The notes: generated by a model not told the origin, from the letters alone. DNA of 64,000 nucleotides from Taishania sp965247975 (GCA_965247975.1 OZ252050.1:682001-746000), one strand, 5' to 3'; shown: positions 1 to 7,378, counted from the first letter of the stretch. Numbers and translations: made by a program.

Positions 1-28
1 CGTCGTCAATAATTAAAATCTTCTGCAT
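1..28 (-). CDS. Response regulator, N-terminal fragment (cut by window edge)
   Basis: Reading the minus strand from base 28, an ATG opens a frame MQKILIIDD that runs off the window. A short hydrophobic strand followed by an acidic pair is the first beta strand and acidic pocket of a receiver (CheY-like) domain, so this is very probably the start of a two-component response regulator. The output domain lies outside the window, so the family cannot be told. It is divergent from the OmpR-type regulator that starts 612 bases away. Confidence 0.6.
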
Positions 29-260
29 AGTCTAGCGAATTAAATCAAATCCTACCTATTTTTAAAACAAAAATGCATCATTATTGTAATCCTAAAATTT
101 ATATCTTTTGATTTTAGGATTCCAAAGAAAGGAGGTTTGGGTGCTTATTTGATTTTTTTGTTCGACAAAATACTTGATAATCAAGTCCAATAAAATCCAC
201 GGATTTAATAAAGTTGATATCCTAAAAATTATTTGTGCATAAAAATACCATGGTAAATAC

Positions 261-290
261 TTGTGCGTTTTCAAAAAGTCCGTATCTTTG
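261..290 (+). promoter_or_regulatory. Bacteroidota-type promoter of a short transcription unit
   Basis: TTG at 261-263 and TATCTTTG at 283-290 match the Bacteroidota pattern of TTG near -33 and TAnnTTTG near -7, with 19 bases between them. Transcription would begin near 296. A strong terminator follows about 30 bases downstream, so the predicted transcript is only about 65 nt. Confidence 0.5.
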
Positions 291-295
291 TACCA

Positions 296-362
296 GTAGT
301 AGTAGGTTAGGTTGATTAGTGTAATGAGAGCTCCAAACGCCTGTTTGGGGCTCTTGTTTTTT
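296..362 (+). ncRNA. Putative short RNA or attenuated leader
   Basis: The stretch runs from a good promoter match to a strong intrinsic terminator and holds no convincing ORF. Its 5' part is a run of AGT/AGG/TTAG-type repeats. It could be a small RNA or a leader whose terminator is conditionally read through. The first gene downstream on the same strand begins about 280 bases later, which makes a simple attenuator less likely. No known RNA family is recognised. Confidence 0.35.
327..362 (+). terminator. Rho-independent terminator
   Basis: A 12-bp stem pairs 327-338 with 343-354 (one G-U pair, loop GCCT). It is followed by a T-rich tract at 355-362. The form is a textbook intrinsic terminator for plus-strand transcription. 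Confidence 0.7.
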
Positions 363-640
363 AAGGACAAAATCCGCTTCCTATCTGCATTAATTCCAAA
401 TAGTTATCAAGATATTCAAGCACTTTCCATAGTCAATGTAAAGCGTGCTTCTATTTTCTTAGTATCGCATTGACTCGAACTGAGTCCTAAGAATCCAGTT
501 AAATTTTTAGTGTTTAGACATTGTTTTAAGAATCAACTTAGGTTTATGTTATTTTTCCGTTAAACTCAGTATTTTTAAATATCATGGGTTTTTAGAACAA
601 GCATTTCCTTAACTTTAGCTCGAATTAATTACGTTTTGTG
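363..640. other. Intergenic stretch, no gene recognised
   Basis: No coding frame with recognisable content is present. A small hairpin-capable GACTC/GAGTC pair lies near 474-488, and a CCTAAG/CTTAGG inverted pair lies near 487 and 538. TAACTTTA at 610-617 is a weak match to the Bacteroidota -7 element and could serve the following regulator gene. Confidence 0.4.
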
Positions 641-1327
641 ATGAAAGCAAAAATTTTATTGGTAGAAGATGACACAAATCTTGGTTTTGTGATTGCTGAT
701 CAATTAAAATCAGATGGATACAGTGTAGCCTTATGTTCTGACGGTGCGGAAGGTTTTAAAAGATTCAATGATGAGAAATTTAATATGTGCATTTTTGATG
801 TAATGATGCCAAAAAAAGATGGTTTCTCTTTAGCTAAAGACATTCGTAAAATTGATAAGGATATTCCAATTTTGTTTCTTTCTGCAAAATCGATGACGGA
901 AGATAAAATTGAAGGATTTAAAGCGGGTGGTGATGATTATTTGACCAAACCATTTTCCGTTGAAGAACTTCAAGTAAGGGTGATTTCACTTCTTAAACGT
1001 GTGAACATTCATGTCGAAGAGGAAGAACAGGCAATTCTTACCATTGGAAAATACCTTTTTGATACCGTAAATTATACCTTGAAGCATGCGAGTTTTGAAA
1101 AAGTGCTAACTAAAAAAGAAGCTCAGATTTTGAAAATGCTTTGCAAATTCAATAATCAAGTTGTAGCACGTGATGTTATTCTCAATGCTGTCTGGGGACA
1201 AGATGATTATTTTGTTGGAAGAAGTTTGGATGTATTCATTACTAAGTTAAGAAAGTACTTGAAAGAAGATCCTGCCATTTCGATTTCGAACATTCATGGA
1301 ATCGGTTTTAAATTGGAAGTTGCGTAA
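641..1327 (+). CDS. Response regulator transcription factor, OmpR/PhoB type
   Basis: This 228-residue protein has an N-terminal receiver domain (about 1-120). It shows the acidic pair in ILLVEDD, the phospho-acceptor Asp53 in FDVMMPKKDG and the conserved Lys in LTKPF. A winged-helix DNA-binding domain follows (about 130-226; VWGQDDYFVGRSLDVFITKLRK is the typical recognition-helix and hairpin region, quoted here in outline). Phosphorylation by a histidine kinase would control DNA binding. No kinase gene is adjacent, so the cognate sensor is elsewhere. The start is placed at ATG 641; an in-frame GTG lies one codon before. The gene ends 14 bases before tsaB, so co-transcription is possible. Target genes cannot be inferred. 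Confidence 0.92.
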   Translation: MKAKILLVEDDTNLGFVIADQLKSDGYSVALCSDGAEGFKRFNDEKFNMCIFDVMMPKKDGFSLAKDIRKIDKDIPILFLSAKSMTEDKIEGFKAGGDDYLTKPFSVEELQVRVISLLKRVNIHVEEEEQAILTIGKYLFDTVNYTLKHASFEKVLTKKEAQILKMLCKFNNQVVARDVILNAVWGQDDYFVGRSLDVFITKLRKYLKEDPAISISNIHGIGFKLEVA

Positions 1328-1341
1328 ATTCCATTGATAAT

Positions 1342-2016
1342 ATGTGTCTCATTCTGCATATCGAATCTTCAACAAAAGTGTGTTCTGTAGCCATATCACG
1401 CAATGGAAATGTTATTTCTTTGGTTGAATCGCAAGATGATAATTATGCACATGGCGAACAATTGACGCTCTTTATTGAACGAGCACTAGAAGAAGCAAAC
1501 ATTTCGATAAATGACTTAAATGCTGTTTCTGTTACATCTGGGCCTGGCTCCTACACCGGACTTCGAATTGGTGTTTCAACAGCCAAAGGACTTTGTTACG
1601 CATTAGGTTTACCGCTGATTTCCGTAAATTCGTTATTGAATCTTGCAATGCTAGCTAATGAGTTTTATCCGAATTCATCAATTTGTAGTATGATTGACGC
1701 TAGAAGAATGGAAGTGTTTAGTGGTATTTACAATGCTGAATTAATTCCAATCAAAGAAATTTCGGCAGATATCTTGGATGAAATGAGCTATGTTGAATTC
1801 GAGCCTTTTGTTTGTGTCGGCGATGGTGCATCGAAAATGGAGTCGCTTTGGAAGAATAGAAACATTTCCTTCGACGAGCGCGTTTTTAGTTCCGCTAAAG
1901 GTCATGCAAAATATGCCTACGATTGTTTTTTGAATAAACAATTTGAAGACGTAGCTTATTTTGAACCTTATTATTTAAAAGATTTTGTCTTCAATTCAGG
2001 CAAACAAATTGGATGA
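1342..2016 (+). CDS. tsaB: tRNA threonylcarbamoyladenosine biosynthesis protein TsaB
   Basis: TsaB (YeaZ) is the non-catalytic partner that activates TsaD in attaching threonylcarbamoyl to A37 of tRNAs reading ANN codons. The 224-residue length is normal for the family. The N-terminal strand with ESSTKVCSVAI and the GPGSYTGLRIGVSTAKGL segment are characteristic of the ASKHA-fold TsaB/TsaD family. The TGA stop (2014-2016) lies directly before the ATG of the next gene (2018), so translation is probably coupled. The mix of regulator, tRNA modification and aromatic biosynthesis suggests a housekeeping operon without one theme. Confidence 0.93.
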   Translation: MCLILHIESSTKVCSVAISRNGNVISLVESQDDNYAHGEQLTLFIERALEEANISINDLNAVSVTSGPGSYTGLRIGVSTAKGLCYALGLPLISVNSLLNLAMLANEFYPNSSICSMIDARRMEVFSGIYNAELIPIKEISADILDEMSYVEFEPFVCVGDGASKMESLWKNRNISFDERVFSSAKGHAKYAYDCFLNKQFEDVAYFEPYYLKDFVFNSGKQIG

Positions 2017-2017
2017 A

Positions 2018-3082
2018 ATGAAGTTTACAGATAAAATTAAAAACTCGAAAAGACCATTTGTCATTGCAGGACCTTGCAGTGCTGAAACGTACGATCAAGT
2101 CATGCTGATTTCAAAAGAAATAGCTGAAAAAAATATTGCAAGTGTTTTGAGAGCGGGCATTTGGAAACCACGTACACGTCCAGATTCATTCGAAGGAGTG
2201 GGCGAGGAAGCTTTGCCTTGGCTGGCGGAAGCAGGAAAAGAAACAGGTTTGCTGACTGCTACAGAGGTCGCAAATTCAACCCATGTGGCGCTTGCGCTAA
2301 AAGCCGGAATCGATATTTTATGGATCGGTGCAAGAACTACCGTGAATCCGTTTGCTGTGCAAGAAATTGCAGATGCATTGCAAGGAGTCCAAATGCCAAT
2401 CATGGTAAAAAATCCGGTGAATCCAGATGTTGATTTGTGGATAGGCGCTTTTGAACGATTAGAAAAAGCTGGCATTACGGATTTGACAGCCATTCATCGT
2501 GGTTTTTCTGTGTATAAACCTCAAAAATACCGCAACACACCAAATTGGGAACTTCCAATTGCTTTTACGGAACGATGTCCGGGAATTCCAATTATTTGCG
2601 ATCCAAGTCATATCACTGGTAATCGTGCCTATCTGCTGGATGTAGCTCAGAAGGCAATGGACTTGAACTTTGATGGATTGATGATAGAAACGCATAGCAC
2701 TCCAGATCAAGCTTGGTCAGATGCTGCGCAACAAGTTACGGCTGACGGACTGGAATCGATCATCAAACGACTTATTTTGCGGTCTCGCATTGTGCAAACA
2801 GATGTTGCTTCGGAATTGGATTCAATGCGTTTGAAAACAGGTGATTTAGATGATCAAATTTTTGAATTGCTATCAGAACGAATGAAAATTAGCGAAGAAG
2901 TAGGTGAATTTAAACGCGCAAATAATATTACCATTTTGCAACAAGAACATTGGGAAAAAATTATTGCAAGCCGATTGAATAGCGCCGAAGATTTTAATTT
3001 GACGAAGCTATTTATTCGCCAATTAATGGATGCCATTCATCAAGAATCCATCCGTCATCAAGTTAAAGTGATGAAAAAGTGA
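2018..3082 (+). CDS. Bifunctional DAHP synthase / chorismate mutase (type II)
   Basis: The 354-residue protein joins a type I 3-deoxy-7-phosphoheptulonate synthase domain (about 1-260; GPCSAET near the start, CDPSHITGNR in the middle) to an AroQ-type chorismate mutase domain (about 270-354; LDSMRLKTGDLDDQIFELL with helical continuation). The first domain condenses PEP with erythrose-4-phosphate at the entry of the shikimate pathway. The second makes prephenate from chorismate toward Phe and Tyr. Linking entry and branch steps in one chain is usual in Bacteroidota and allows allosteric control by prephenate. I chose ATG 2018, two bases after the tsaB stop; a longer TTG reading from 1985 would overlap tsaB. 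The end overlaps aroA by four bases (GTGA). Confidence 0.94.
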   Translation: MKFTDKIKNSKRPFVIAGPCSAETYDQVMLISKEIAEKNIASVLRAGIWKPRTRPDSFEGVGEEALPWLAEAGKETGLLTATEVANSTHVALALKAGIDILWIGARTTVNPFAVQEIADALQGVQMPIMVKNPVNPDVDLWIGAFERLEKAGITDLTAIHRGFSVYKPQKYRNTPNWELPIAFTERCPGIPIICDPSHITGNRAYLLDVAQKAMDLNFDGLMIETHSTPDQAWSDAAQQVTADGLESIIKRLILRSRIVQTDVASELDSMRLKTGDLDDQIFELLSERMKISEEVGEFKRANNITILQQEHWEKIIASRLNSAEDFNLTKLFIRQLMDAIHQESIRHQVKVMKK

Positions 3083-4332
3083 TTCAAAAAATCCTTCGAA
3101 ATAATTATCAAGGAATTATCGAAATTCCACCATCCAAAAGTGATTCTCAACGTGCAATTTTGTGCGCTGGTTTAGCGTTTGGAAATTCAATTTTGAGTAA
3201 CGTTGGAGATAGTGATGATGAAAAAGCAATGATATCAACCATTCGTTCTTTTGGTGCGCGCTTGCAAATTTTGGACGAAAAAAAAATTGAAATTAGAGGT
3301 GTAGGTGGTTTAAATTTGAATTCTATCCAATACATCAATCTCGGAGAAAGCGGTTTGGGCGCTCGTTTGCTTACTTCCATAGCTGCGACGGCAAATCATC
3401 CGATAGAATTAACAGGAAAAGGAAGTCTCATGAATCGAAATATGTCCTTTTTTGGAGAAAATCTTCCGAAAATGGGTGTAAAGACCGAGCTAAATGATCA
3501 GAAATTGCCCATCACTGTGCAAGGACCTCTACTTGCTGGAAATTATGAAGTGGATGGAAGTGAAAGTTCTCAATATATTTCTGGATTATTGATGGCATTG
3601 CCGTTGGCTCAAGGAAATAGTATTTTGTCGGTCCAGAATTTAAAGAGTCGCCCGTATGTACAAATGACCTTGAAAACATTGAAACATTTTGGCATTGAAA
3701 TCGATGATATTGGAGATGATACTTTTTCCATGAAAGGAGATCAAACTTTCAGTGGTACCAATTATACCATTGACGGTGATTGGAGTTCGGCTTCCTATTG
3801 GTTGGTTGCTTCTGCTATAGGTGCGAATATCAAGGTAAAAGGTCTTTCCATGCAAAGCTTGCAAGCAGATCGCGCCATGTTGGATGCGCTGTTAGTTGCC
3901 GGATGTCGAATCACGCATGAAACAGAAGCAATTTTCATTGATGGGCAACATCGTAAACCGTTTACGTTCAATGCAACGGATTGTCCAGATTTGTTTCCAG
4001 CACTCGTTTCTTTGGCTTGCTTAACACCAGGTGTTTCGATTTTGAAAGGAACGCATCGACTTCAAAACAAAGAAAGCAACCGAGCTTTTACCTTGAAATC
4101 AGAATTTGAAAAACTAGGTGTTCGTATCGATTTGATCAATGATGAAATGCACATTTTTGGAGTTGATAAAGTAAAAGGCGGAAATTGTTCTAGTCATCAT
4201 GATCACCGAATTGCAATGTGCTTGGCCATTGTTGGAATTTTTTCAGACGAAGGAATTGAAATCGAAGGAGCTGAAGCCGTTGCAAAAAGCTACCCACGTT
4301 TTTGGGATGATTTGTACAAGCTCATTTCATAA
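3079..4332 (+). CDS. aroA: 3-phosphoshikimate 1-carboxyvinyltransferase (EPSP synthase)
   Basis: This enzyme transfers enolpyruvyl from PEP to shikimate-3-phosphate, the sixth step to chorismate. At 417 residues it is of normal length. Signature positions are visible: PPSKSDSQRAI at the N-terminus, GESGLGARLL for the usual GN(S)GTxxR region, DCPDLFPALVSLA around the catalytic Asp, and HHDHRIAM near the C-terminus. The variant GESGLGAR in place of GNAGTAMR is a form seen in distant EPSP synthases. Start is GTG, overlapping the stop of the preceding gene as GTGA, which implies translational coupling. It is the last gene of the tsaB-aro run. Confidence 0.95.
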   Translation: MIQKILRNNYQGIIEIPPSKSDSQRAILCAGLAFGNSILSNVGDSDDEKAMISTIRSFGARLQILDEKKIEIRGVGGLNLNSIQYINLGESGLGARLLTSIAATANHPIELTGKGSLMNRNMSFFGENLPKMGVKTELNDQKLPITVQGPLLAGNYEVDGSESSQYISGLLMALPLAQGNSILSVQNLKSRPYVQMTLKTLKHFGIEIDDIGDDTFSMKGDQTFSGTNYTIDGDWSSASYWLVASAIGANIKVKGLSMQSLQADRAMLDALLVAGCRITHETEAIFIDGQHRKPFTFNATDCPDLFPALVSLACLTPGVSILKGTHRLQNKESNRAFTLKSEFEKLGVRIDLINDEMHIFGVDKVKGGNCSSHHDHRIAMCLAIVGIFSDEGIEIEGAEAVAKSYPRFWDDLYKLIS

Positions 4333-4413
4333 ATATTGATAGAAGTTTTCAATCAAATGTGATTAATTTCAGGGCAAACGCATTTAAAAAACTAAGTTGT
4401 TGACCAAGAAATG

Positions 4414-4439
4414 TAACAGCACGCTATAGCGTGCTGTTA
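4414..4439. repeat. Perfect 26-bp palindrome downstream of aroA
   Basis: Two 13-bp arms, TAACAGCACGCTA and its exact complement, meet with no spacer 82 bases after the aroA stop. The arms could form a hairpin at the end of the aro transcript, but no T-tract follows. It may instead be a protein-binding dyad or a weak bidirectional terminator. Confidence 0.5.
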
Positions 4440-4569
4440 AAGTATATGACAAGAGATTGTTTTATCTTCGATGCTACTCCGTGGTGGAATGAGTTTTTGG
4501 TAAAAACCATGCCGAAACATGTTTTCAACTTTAAAAGCGAATGCCCTTCGATTAATTTTCGATTTTGGT

Positions 4570-4577
4570 TACATTTG
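4570..4577 (+). promoter_or_regulatory. Candidate -7 element (TACATTTG)
   Basis: TACATTTG fits the Bacteroidota TAnnTTTG consensus and ends 14 bases before the next ATG. The transcript would have a very short leader. No clear TTG is seen at -33. Confidence 0.35.
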
Positions 4578-4591
4578 AAAAAATTTGATTC

Positions 4592-4984
4592 ATGAAATTT
4601 CAAGAAATAATTAATCACGTCGAAAAATTCCACGACGCTTTTGGAATTGAAAATAACAACGAGCCGACTGTAGATTTGACCGAGGAACAACTTCACCTGC
4701 GTCACCGATTGATGCAGGAGGAAAACGAAGAATACCTCGAAGCAGCGCTAAAAGGCGATTTAGTTGAAGTAGCCGATGCTTTGGGTGATATGTTGTACAT
4801 TCTTTGTGGTACCATCTTGAAACATGGGTTGCAACATAAAATTGAAGAAGTGTTCGAAGAAATTCAACGCTCAAATATGTCGAAATTGGATGCCAACGGA
4901 AAGCCGATTTACCGCGAAGATGGAAAAGTGATGAAATCTGACCTCTACTTTCGACCAAATATTCAAGGAATTCTCGAAAAATAA
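4592..4984 (+). CDS. MazG/HisE-like nucleotide pyrophosphohydrolase
   Basis: This 130-residue all-helical protein carries the metal-binding pattern of the all-alpha NTP pyrophosphatases: EENEEYLEAALKGD followed by EVADALGDMLY, which supplies the ExxE and ExxD pairs for Mg2+. It is closest in form to phosphoribosyl-ATP pyrophosphohydrolase-like proteins found outside his operons and in phages, which hydrolyse nucleotides to monophosphates and PPi. The substrate cannot be told. The C-terminal half, with KLDANGKPIYREDGKVMKS, is typical of the stand-alone subgroup. Its stop is immediately followed by the ATG of a Nudix hydrolase, so the two may clean up related nucleotides. Confidence 0.82.
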   Translation: MKFQEIINHVEKFHDAFGIENNNEPTVDLTEEQLHLRHRLMQEENEEYLEAALKGDLVEVADALGDMLYILCGTILKHGLQHKIEEVFEEIQRSNMSKLDANGKPIYREDGKVMKSDLYFRPNIQGILEK

Positions 4985-5440
4985 ATGTCGAAGAAATTCA
5001 ACATTCGGGTGTATGGCATTTTAAGAAATGATGCACATCAAATTCTCATTTCAGACGAACGCCGACACGGCATTGAATTCACAAAATTTCCTGGTGGCGG
5101 ATTGGAATGGGGCGAAGGATTCGTGGAATGTTTGAAGCGCGAATTTCGAGAAGAATTGCAAGTAGAAATTCAAGTAAACGACCTCTTTTATGCCACCGAT
5201 TTTTTTGTTCCATCAGCCTTTAATCCCAACGATCAACTGATTAGTTTTTACTACAACGTGTCCTTAATTGATAAAAATCAGTTGAATATTGCGAAAATAA
5301 ATGAAAATTCGTTAAATTCAAAAAACGAATATGAAACGTTTCGTTGGATTCATCCACATGAAATTTCAGCCGAGACTTTTACCTTTCCAATTGATAAATT
5401 GGTGGGGGAGAAGCTTTATAAAGGTTATGGGGACTTCTAA
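4985..5440 (+). CDS. Nudix hydrolase
   Basis: The Nudix box is present in the first half: a Gly, five residues, Glu, seven residues, then REFREEL. This fits GX5EX7REUXEEXGU except that the last Gly is Gln. The two Glu of REFREEL bind the catalytic Mg2+. Family members split a nucleoside diphosphate linked to another moiety. The substrate is not predictable from sequence. Length is 151 residues, typical for a single-domain Nudix enzyme. It abuts the pyrophosphohydrolase gene with no gap and is the last ordinary gene before the accessory island. Confidence 0.88.
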   Translation: MSKKFNIRVYGILRNDAHQILISDERRHGIEFTKFPGGGLEWGEGFVECLKREFREELQVEIQVNDLFYATDFFVPSAFNPNDQLISFYYNVSLIDKNQLNIAKINENSLNSKNEYETFRWIHPHEISAETFTFPIDKLVGEKLYKGYGDF

Positions 5441-5587
5441 ACGTTGTCATGCTTTAATACCGATTATGATTTCAAATGTCGTATTCCATACTCCATTAAA
5501 TCTATATCGGCATTATACCTCGGAATTAAAATATACGGCATTATAGATATTAAATGGTATAACTAGATAATCTAGAAACCAAAAAAC

Positions 5588-5623
5588 ACGTTTCGTATCA
5601 TAATTGGATCAAATCGTATCAAA
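5588..5623. repeat. Direct repeat of the tlyA downstream region, left copy
   Basis: These 36 bases match 8093-8128, just downstream of the tlyA stop, with two differences (both read ACGTTTCGTATCA, then a near-identical remainder). Together with the tlyA 3'-end copy at 5643-5705 it shows that the whole junction beside tlyA is duplicated on the left side of the island. Confidence 0.75.
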
Positions 5624-5642
5624 TCGTATCATTTGGAGTTTC

Positions 5643-5705
5643 CTAACCCTTTCTCAACATCATCAAAAATTCTTTATTCCCATCGCTGACTAAGATTGGA
5701 GAATA
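5643..5705 (-). pseudogene. Duplicated tlyA 3' end, left copy (fragment)
   Basis: On the minus strand these bases read as the last 20 or so codons of TlyA including the stop: SPIL, two changed residues (VS for GG), DGNKEFLM, one Met for Leu, then LRKG and TAG. Several codon differences from the intact gene (8138 on) are silent. This is therefore a fragment descended from a once-coding tlyA end, older or more distant than the copy at 7255-7336. It has no start and no upstream part. Confidence 0.75.
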
Positions 5706-5773
5706 ATTGTTTTGCATTTAGAACTTTGTTTTCAAAAGAATTTTTACGGTTTTTTTAGGTCGATATAAATTTC

Positions 5774-5781
5774 TATATTTG
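5774..5781 (+). promoter_or_regulatory. Promoter -7 element of the cassette module (TATATTTG)
   Basis: TATATTTG is a perfect match to TAnnTTTG. It is followed by a GCGCAACT-like start region much like that at 7371-7378, where the second module begins. It lies about 170 bases before the lipoprotein gene and could drive both cassette genes. Confidence 0.5.
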
Positions 5782-5924
5782 ACTATGCGCAACTTACATA
5801 CATTTGATTTCAATGAGTTACAATTGTTTGCTTTCGGATTATTAATTGGTAACCAGAGGATTGAACTTTGATGGGTTCAGTGTAGTTGAAAATTAGATTG
5901 GTAAGGAGTTGCTTGTATTAATGC

Positions 5925-5933
5925 GTTATGTGT
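5925..5933 (+). repeat. Integron-like core half site (GTTATGTGT)
   Basis: GTTATGTGT is the exact reverse complement of the ACACATAAC boxes found after the two following genes. It stands where the right half site of an attC or attI site would stand at the left end of a cassette array, just before the first cassette gene. The sequence starts with the GTT of the general core GTTRRRY. Confidence 0.5.
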
Positions 5934-5947
5934 AATTCAAAATCACT

Positions 5948-6409
5948 ATGTTAAAATCATTTTTCGCTATATTTCTAATCCTAATTGCTTTGGGTTGCTC
6001 AGAAAATTCAATAACTGATTTATCTGGTGACTTATCTGACTCCGTGTATATTTTACATGACTTACGTGATACTTCTTTGCATTCCTATTATGAGGAAATA
6101 ATGGAGTCTGATGAATTTATTAATTGGAGATTCAACTCGAATAATCCTGATACTTCCAAGACTGTTGGTTTTTTTAGGTTGCAGAATCGAACACTTAAAA
6201 TTCAAGACAAGATTTATTTCGAAGCGGACCTAATTAGTTATACTTCGGTTCCTCCGCAAGTATCCACTATTCCGATTAAACACGTTTGTACATTTAGATT
6301 TGACTTGAAGCAAAAAAATATCAAGATATTTAATCAATTGACTGAAAAATTTATTGATTACAGAACATTAGAAGGCAAGAAATATTTTAAAACTTGTCTA
6401 GACAAATGA
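5948..6409 (+). CDS. Small lipoprotein of unknown function (cassette 1)
   Basis: The first 17 residues (MLKSFFAIFLILIALGC) are a lipoprotein signal peptide with the lipobox Cys at 17, so the mature protein of about 136 residues would be lipid-anchored in the envelope. The rest is polar and unlike any family I recognise. An attC-like palindrome begins one base after the stop, and a core half site lies 14 bases before the start. The gene thus fills a unit of about 560 bp like an integron gene cassette. No promoter of its own is seen next to it. Confidence 0.65.
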   Translation: MLKSFFAIFLILIALGCSENSITDLSGDLSDSVYILHDLRDTSLHSYYEEIMESDEFINWRFNSNNPDTSKTVGFFRLQNRTLKIQDKIYFEADLISYTSVPPQVSTIPIKHVCTFRFDLKQKNIKIFNQLTEKFIDYRTLEGKKYFKTCLDK

Positions 6410-6410
6410 T

Positions 6411-6491
6411 ACACATAACAGCAAAAAAACAAAAGCGCCAAAACGATTATATTTAAAAGACGCCTTTGCCTATTTGCAAAACGTCATGTGT
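6411..6491 (+). repeat. attC-like recombination site 1
   Basis: The outer arms ACACATAAC (6411-6419) and GTCATGTGT (6483-6491) are complementary at 8 of 9 positions. Further in, GCAAA (6421-6425) pairs with TTTGC (6473-6477), and AAAGCG pairs with CGCCTTT after one bulge, leaving a central loop. The order of paired boxes with unpaired spacers resembles the R"-L"-L'-R' layout of integron attC sites. Its 3' arm is nearly the same as that of the site at 7168-7247, while the centres differ. Confidence 0.6.
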
Positions 6492-6554
6492 AATAAACCA
6501 TGTCCGAGTTATTCGTAGAAAATAGAATGGAGTAAAATTGAATTAAAAAGCCAT

Positions 6555-7154
6555 ATGTTATCCTATTACGAGATATTGCAAATCAATGAGAATGCGTCTG
6601 ACGCTGAAATTAAAAGGGCTTACAGAAAGCTATGCAAAATTCTCCACCCAGATTTACATAATAACAATCGAGAAGCAAATGTGATATTTAATCTTTTGCA
6701 TGAGGCGTATGAAACTTTATCTGATCCAGTTAAAAAAAGAAACTATAATCCTACGAATCAAAATAAAACCAATTCGTTTGATATTTCATTTGAAAAATAT
6801 GATGAAATAATAAGTGGCTACAAGAAAATTGTAAAGGATTACGAAAGGATTATCAAATCCAAAAATCAAAGAGAAATGGAATTACTAGAGGAAATTCGCA
6901 ATCTCAAAGAAGGTACTACGAATCAATCAGTAAGAGATGATGAAATTGAGCTAGAGGAGGCAGAGGAGCAGACTTTAAATAACAAACCAAATCAGGATGA
7001 AGGTTGGAGCATATGGGGGATTATTTTACTAATTGTCTTTATCCTCGCTGTAATAGGTGTTATTATTCTCATCGCTATGGTGCCCGTTGAATGGTGGATT
7101 CTCATTGGAATAGTAGCACTTCCCATATGGCTCTTTATTTCTGCGTTTAAATAA
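6555..7154 (+). CDS. Membrane-anchored J-domain protein (cassette 2)
   Basis: Residues 1-65 form a J domain with YYEILQI at the start and the invariant HPD at 31-33, needed to stimulate the ATPase of a DnaK-type Hsp70. A charged, probably coiled-coil middle (about 75-145) leads to two adjacent transmembrane helices (about 150-198). The zinc-finger and C-terminal substrate domains of true DnaJ are absent, so this is a type III J protein tethered to a membrane with the J domain likely cytosolic. Its partner and client are unknown. It sits between two attC-like sites in the orientation of the first cassette gene. Confidence 0.8.
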   Translation: MLSYYEILQINENASDAEIKRAYRKLCKILHPDLHNNNREANVIFNLLHEAYETLSDPVKKRNYNPTNQNKTNSFDISFEKYDEIISGYKKIVKDYERIIKSKNQREMELLEEIRNLKEGTTNQSVRDDEIELEEAEEQTLNNKPNQDEGWSIWGIILLIVFILAVIGVIILIAMVPVEWWILIGIVALPIWLFISAFK

Positions 7155-7167
7155 CACAAAACAAAAT

Positions 7168-7247
7168 ACACATAACATCCAATAAAAAAGATAGGGCTAA
7201 CAATCATACCCGAGATAAAGCCCTACCTTTCCTATTCGCAAAGCGTT
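7168..7247 (+). repeat. attC-like recombination site 2
   Basis: It opens with the same ACACATAAC box (7168-7176) as site 1, followed by an A-rich spacer. The inner stem is TAGGGCT (7192-7198) with AGCCCTA (7219-7225). The 3' arm CCTATTCGCAAAGCGTT is nearly that of site 1. After the terminal GTT the expected ATGTGT is missing and the tlyA 3'-end copy begins a few bases later. A changed half site is what one expects at the right end of a cassette array, where the last bases belong to the neighbouring DNA. Confidence 0.55.
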
Positions 7248-7254
7248 CAACTAA

Positions 7255-7336
7255 CCCTACCCCTTCCTCAACAACATCAAAAATTCTTTATTCCCATCGC
7301 CGCCCAAGATTGGAGAATCGATGTGCGCTTCATACA
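7255..7336 (-). pseudogene. Duplicated tlyA 3' end, middle copy (fragment)
   Basis: These 82 bases match 8136-8217, the 3' end of the intact tlyA, with four differences. Read on the minus strand all four are silent (Ser TCA/TCT, Leu TTA/TTG, Gly GGT/GGC, Lys AAG/AAA), so the encoded end from YEAHIDSPIL to the stop is unchanged. Divergence limited to silent sites means the fragment came from a tlyA that was under selection, probably in another strain, and arrived here with the island. Confidence 0.8.
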
Positions 7337-7370
7337 TTACACCTCTTTTTTATCCATAAAAATAATTTCA

Positions 7371-7378
7371 TATATTTG
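7371..7378 (+). promoter_or_regulatory. Promoter -7 element (TATATTTG)
   Basis: This is a perfect TAnnTTTG match 34 bases after the middle tlyA-end copy and 88 bases before the next gene. The arrangement (tlyA end, TATATTTG, cargo) repeats that at 5643-5781. Confidence 0.5.

Larger units (their letters stand above)
5441..5947. other. Intergenic junction of the accessory island
   Basis: This 507-base stretch has no gene. It holds a 36-bp copy of the DNA found downstream of tlyA (5588-5623), a copy of the tlyA 3' coding end (5643-5705), a TATATTTG promoter element (5774-5781) and an integron-like half site (5925-5933). These are listed separately. Confidence 0.6.

Noticed and set aside
92..370. 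92-codon minus-strand frame with a Tyr/Trp-rich stretch (TYYYWY), which looked like an aromatic attenuation peptide
   Set aside because: It overlaps a strong plus-strand promoter and terminator. In its own direction the hairpin comes before the Tyr codons, the wrong order for attenuation, and no gene follows within reach.
2095..2493. Long antisense frame inside the DAHP synthase gene, and similar frames inside nqr, pruA and vWD genes
   Set aside because: They mirror the codon use of strongly recognised genes and encode low-complexity or unrelated text.
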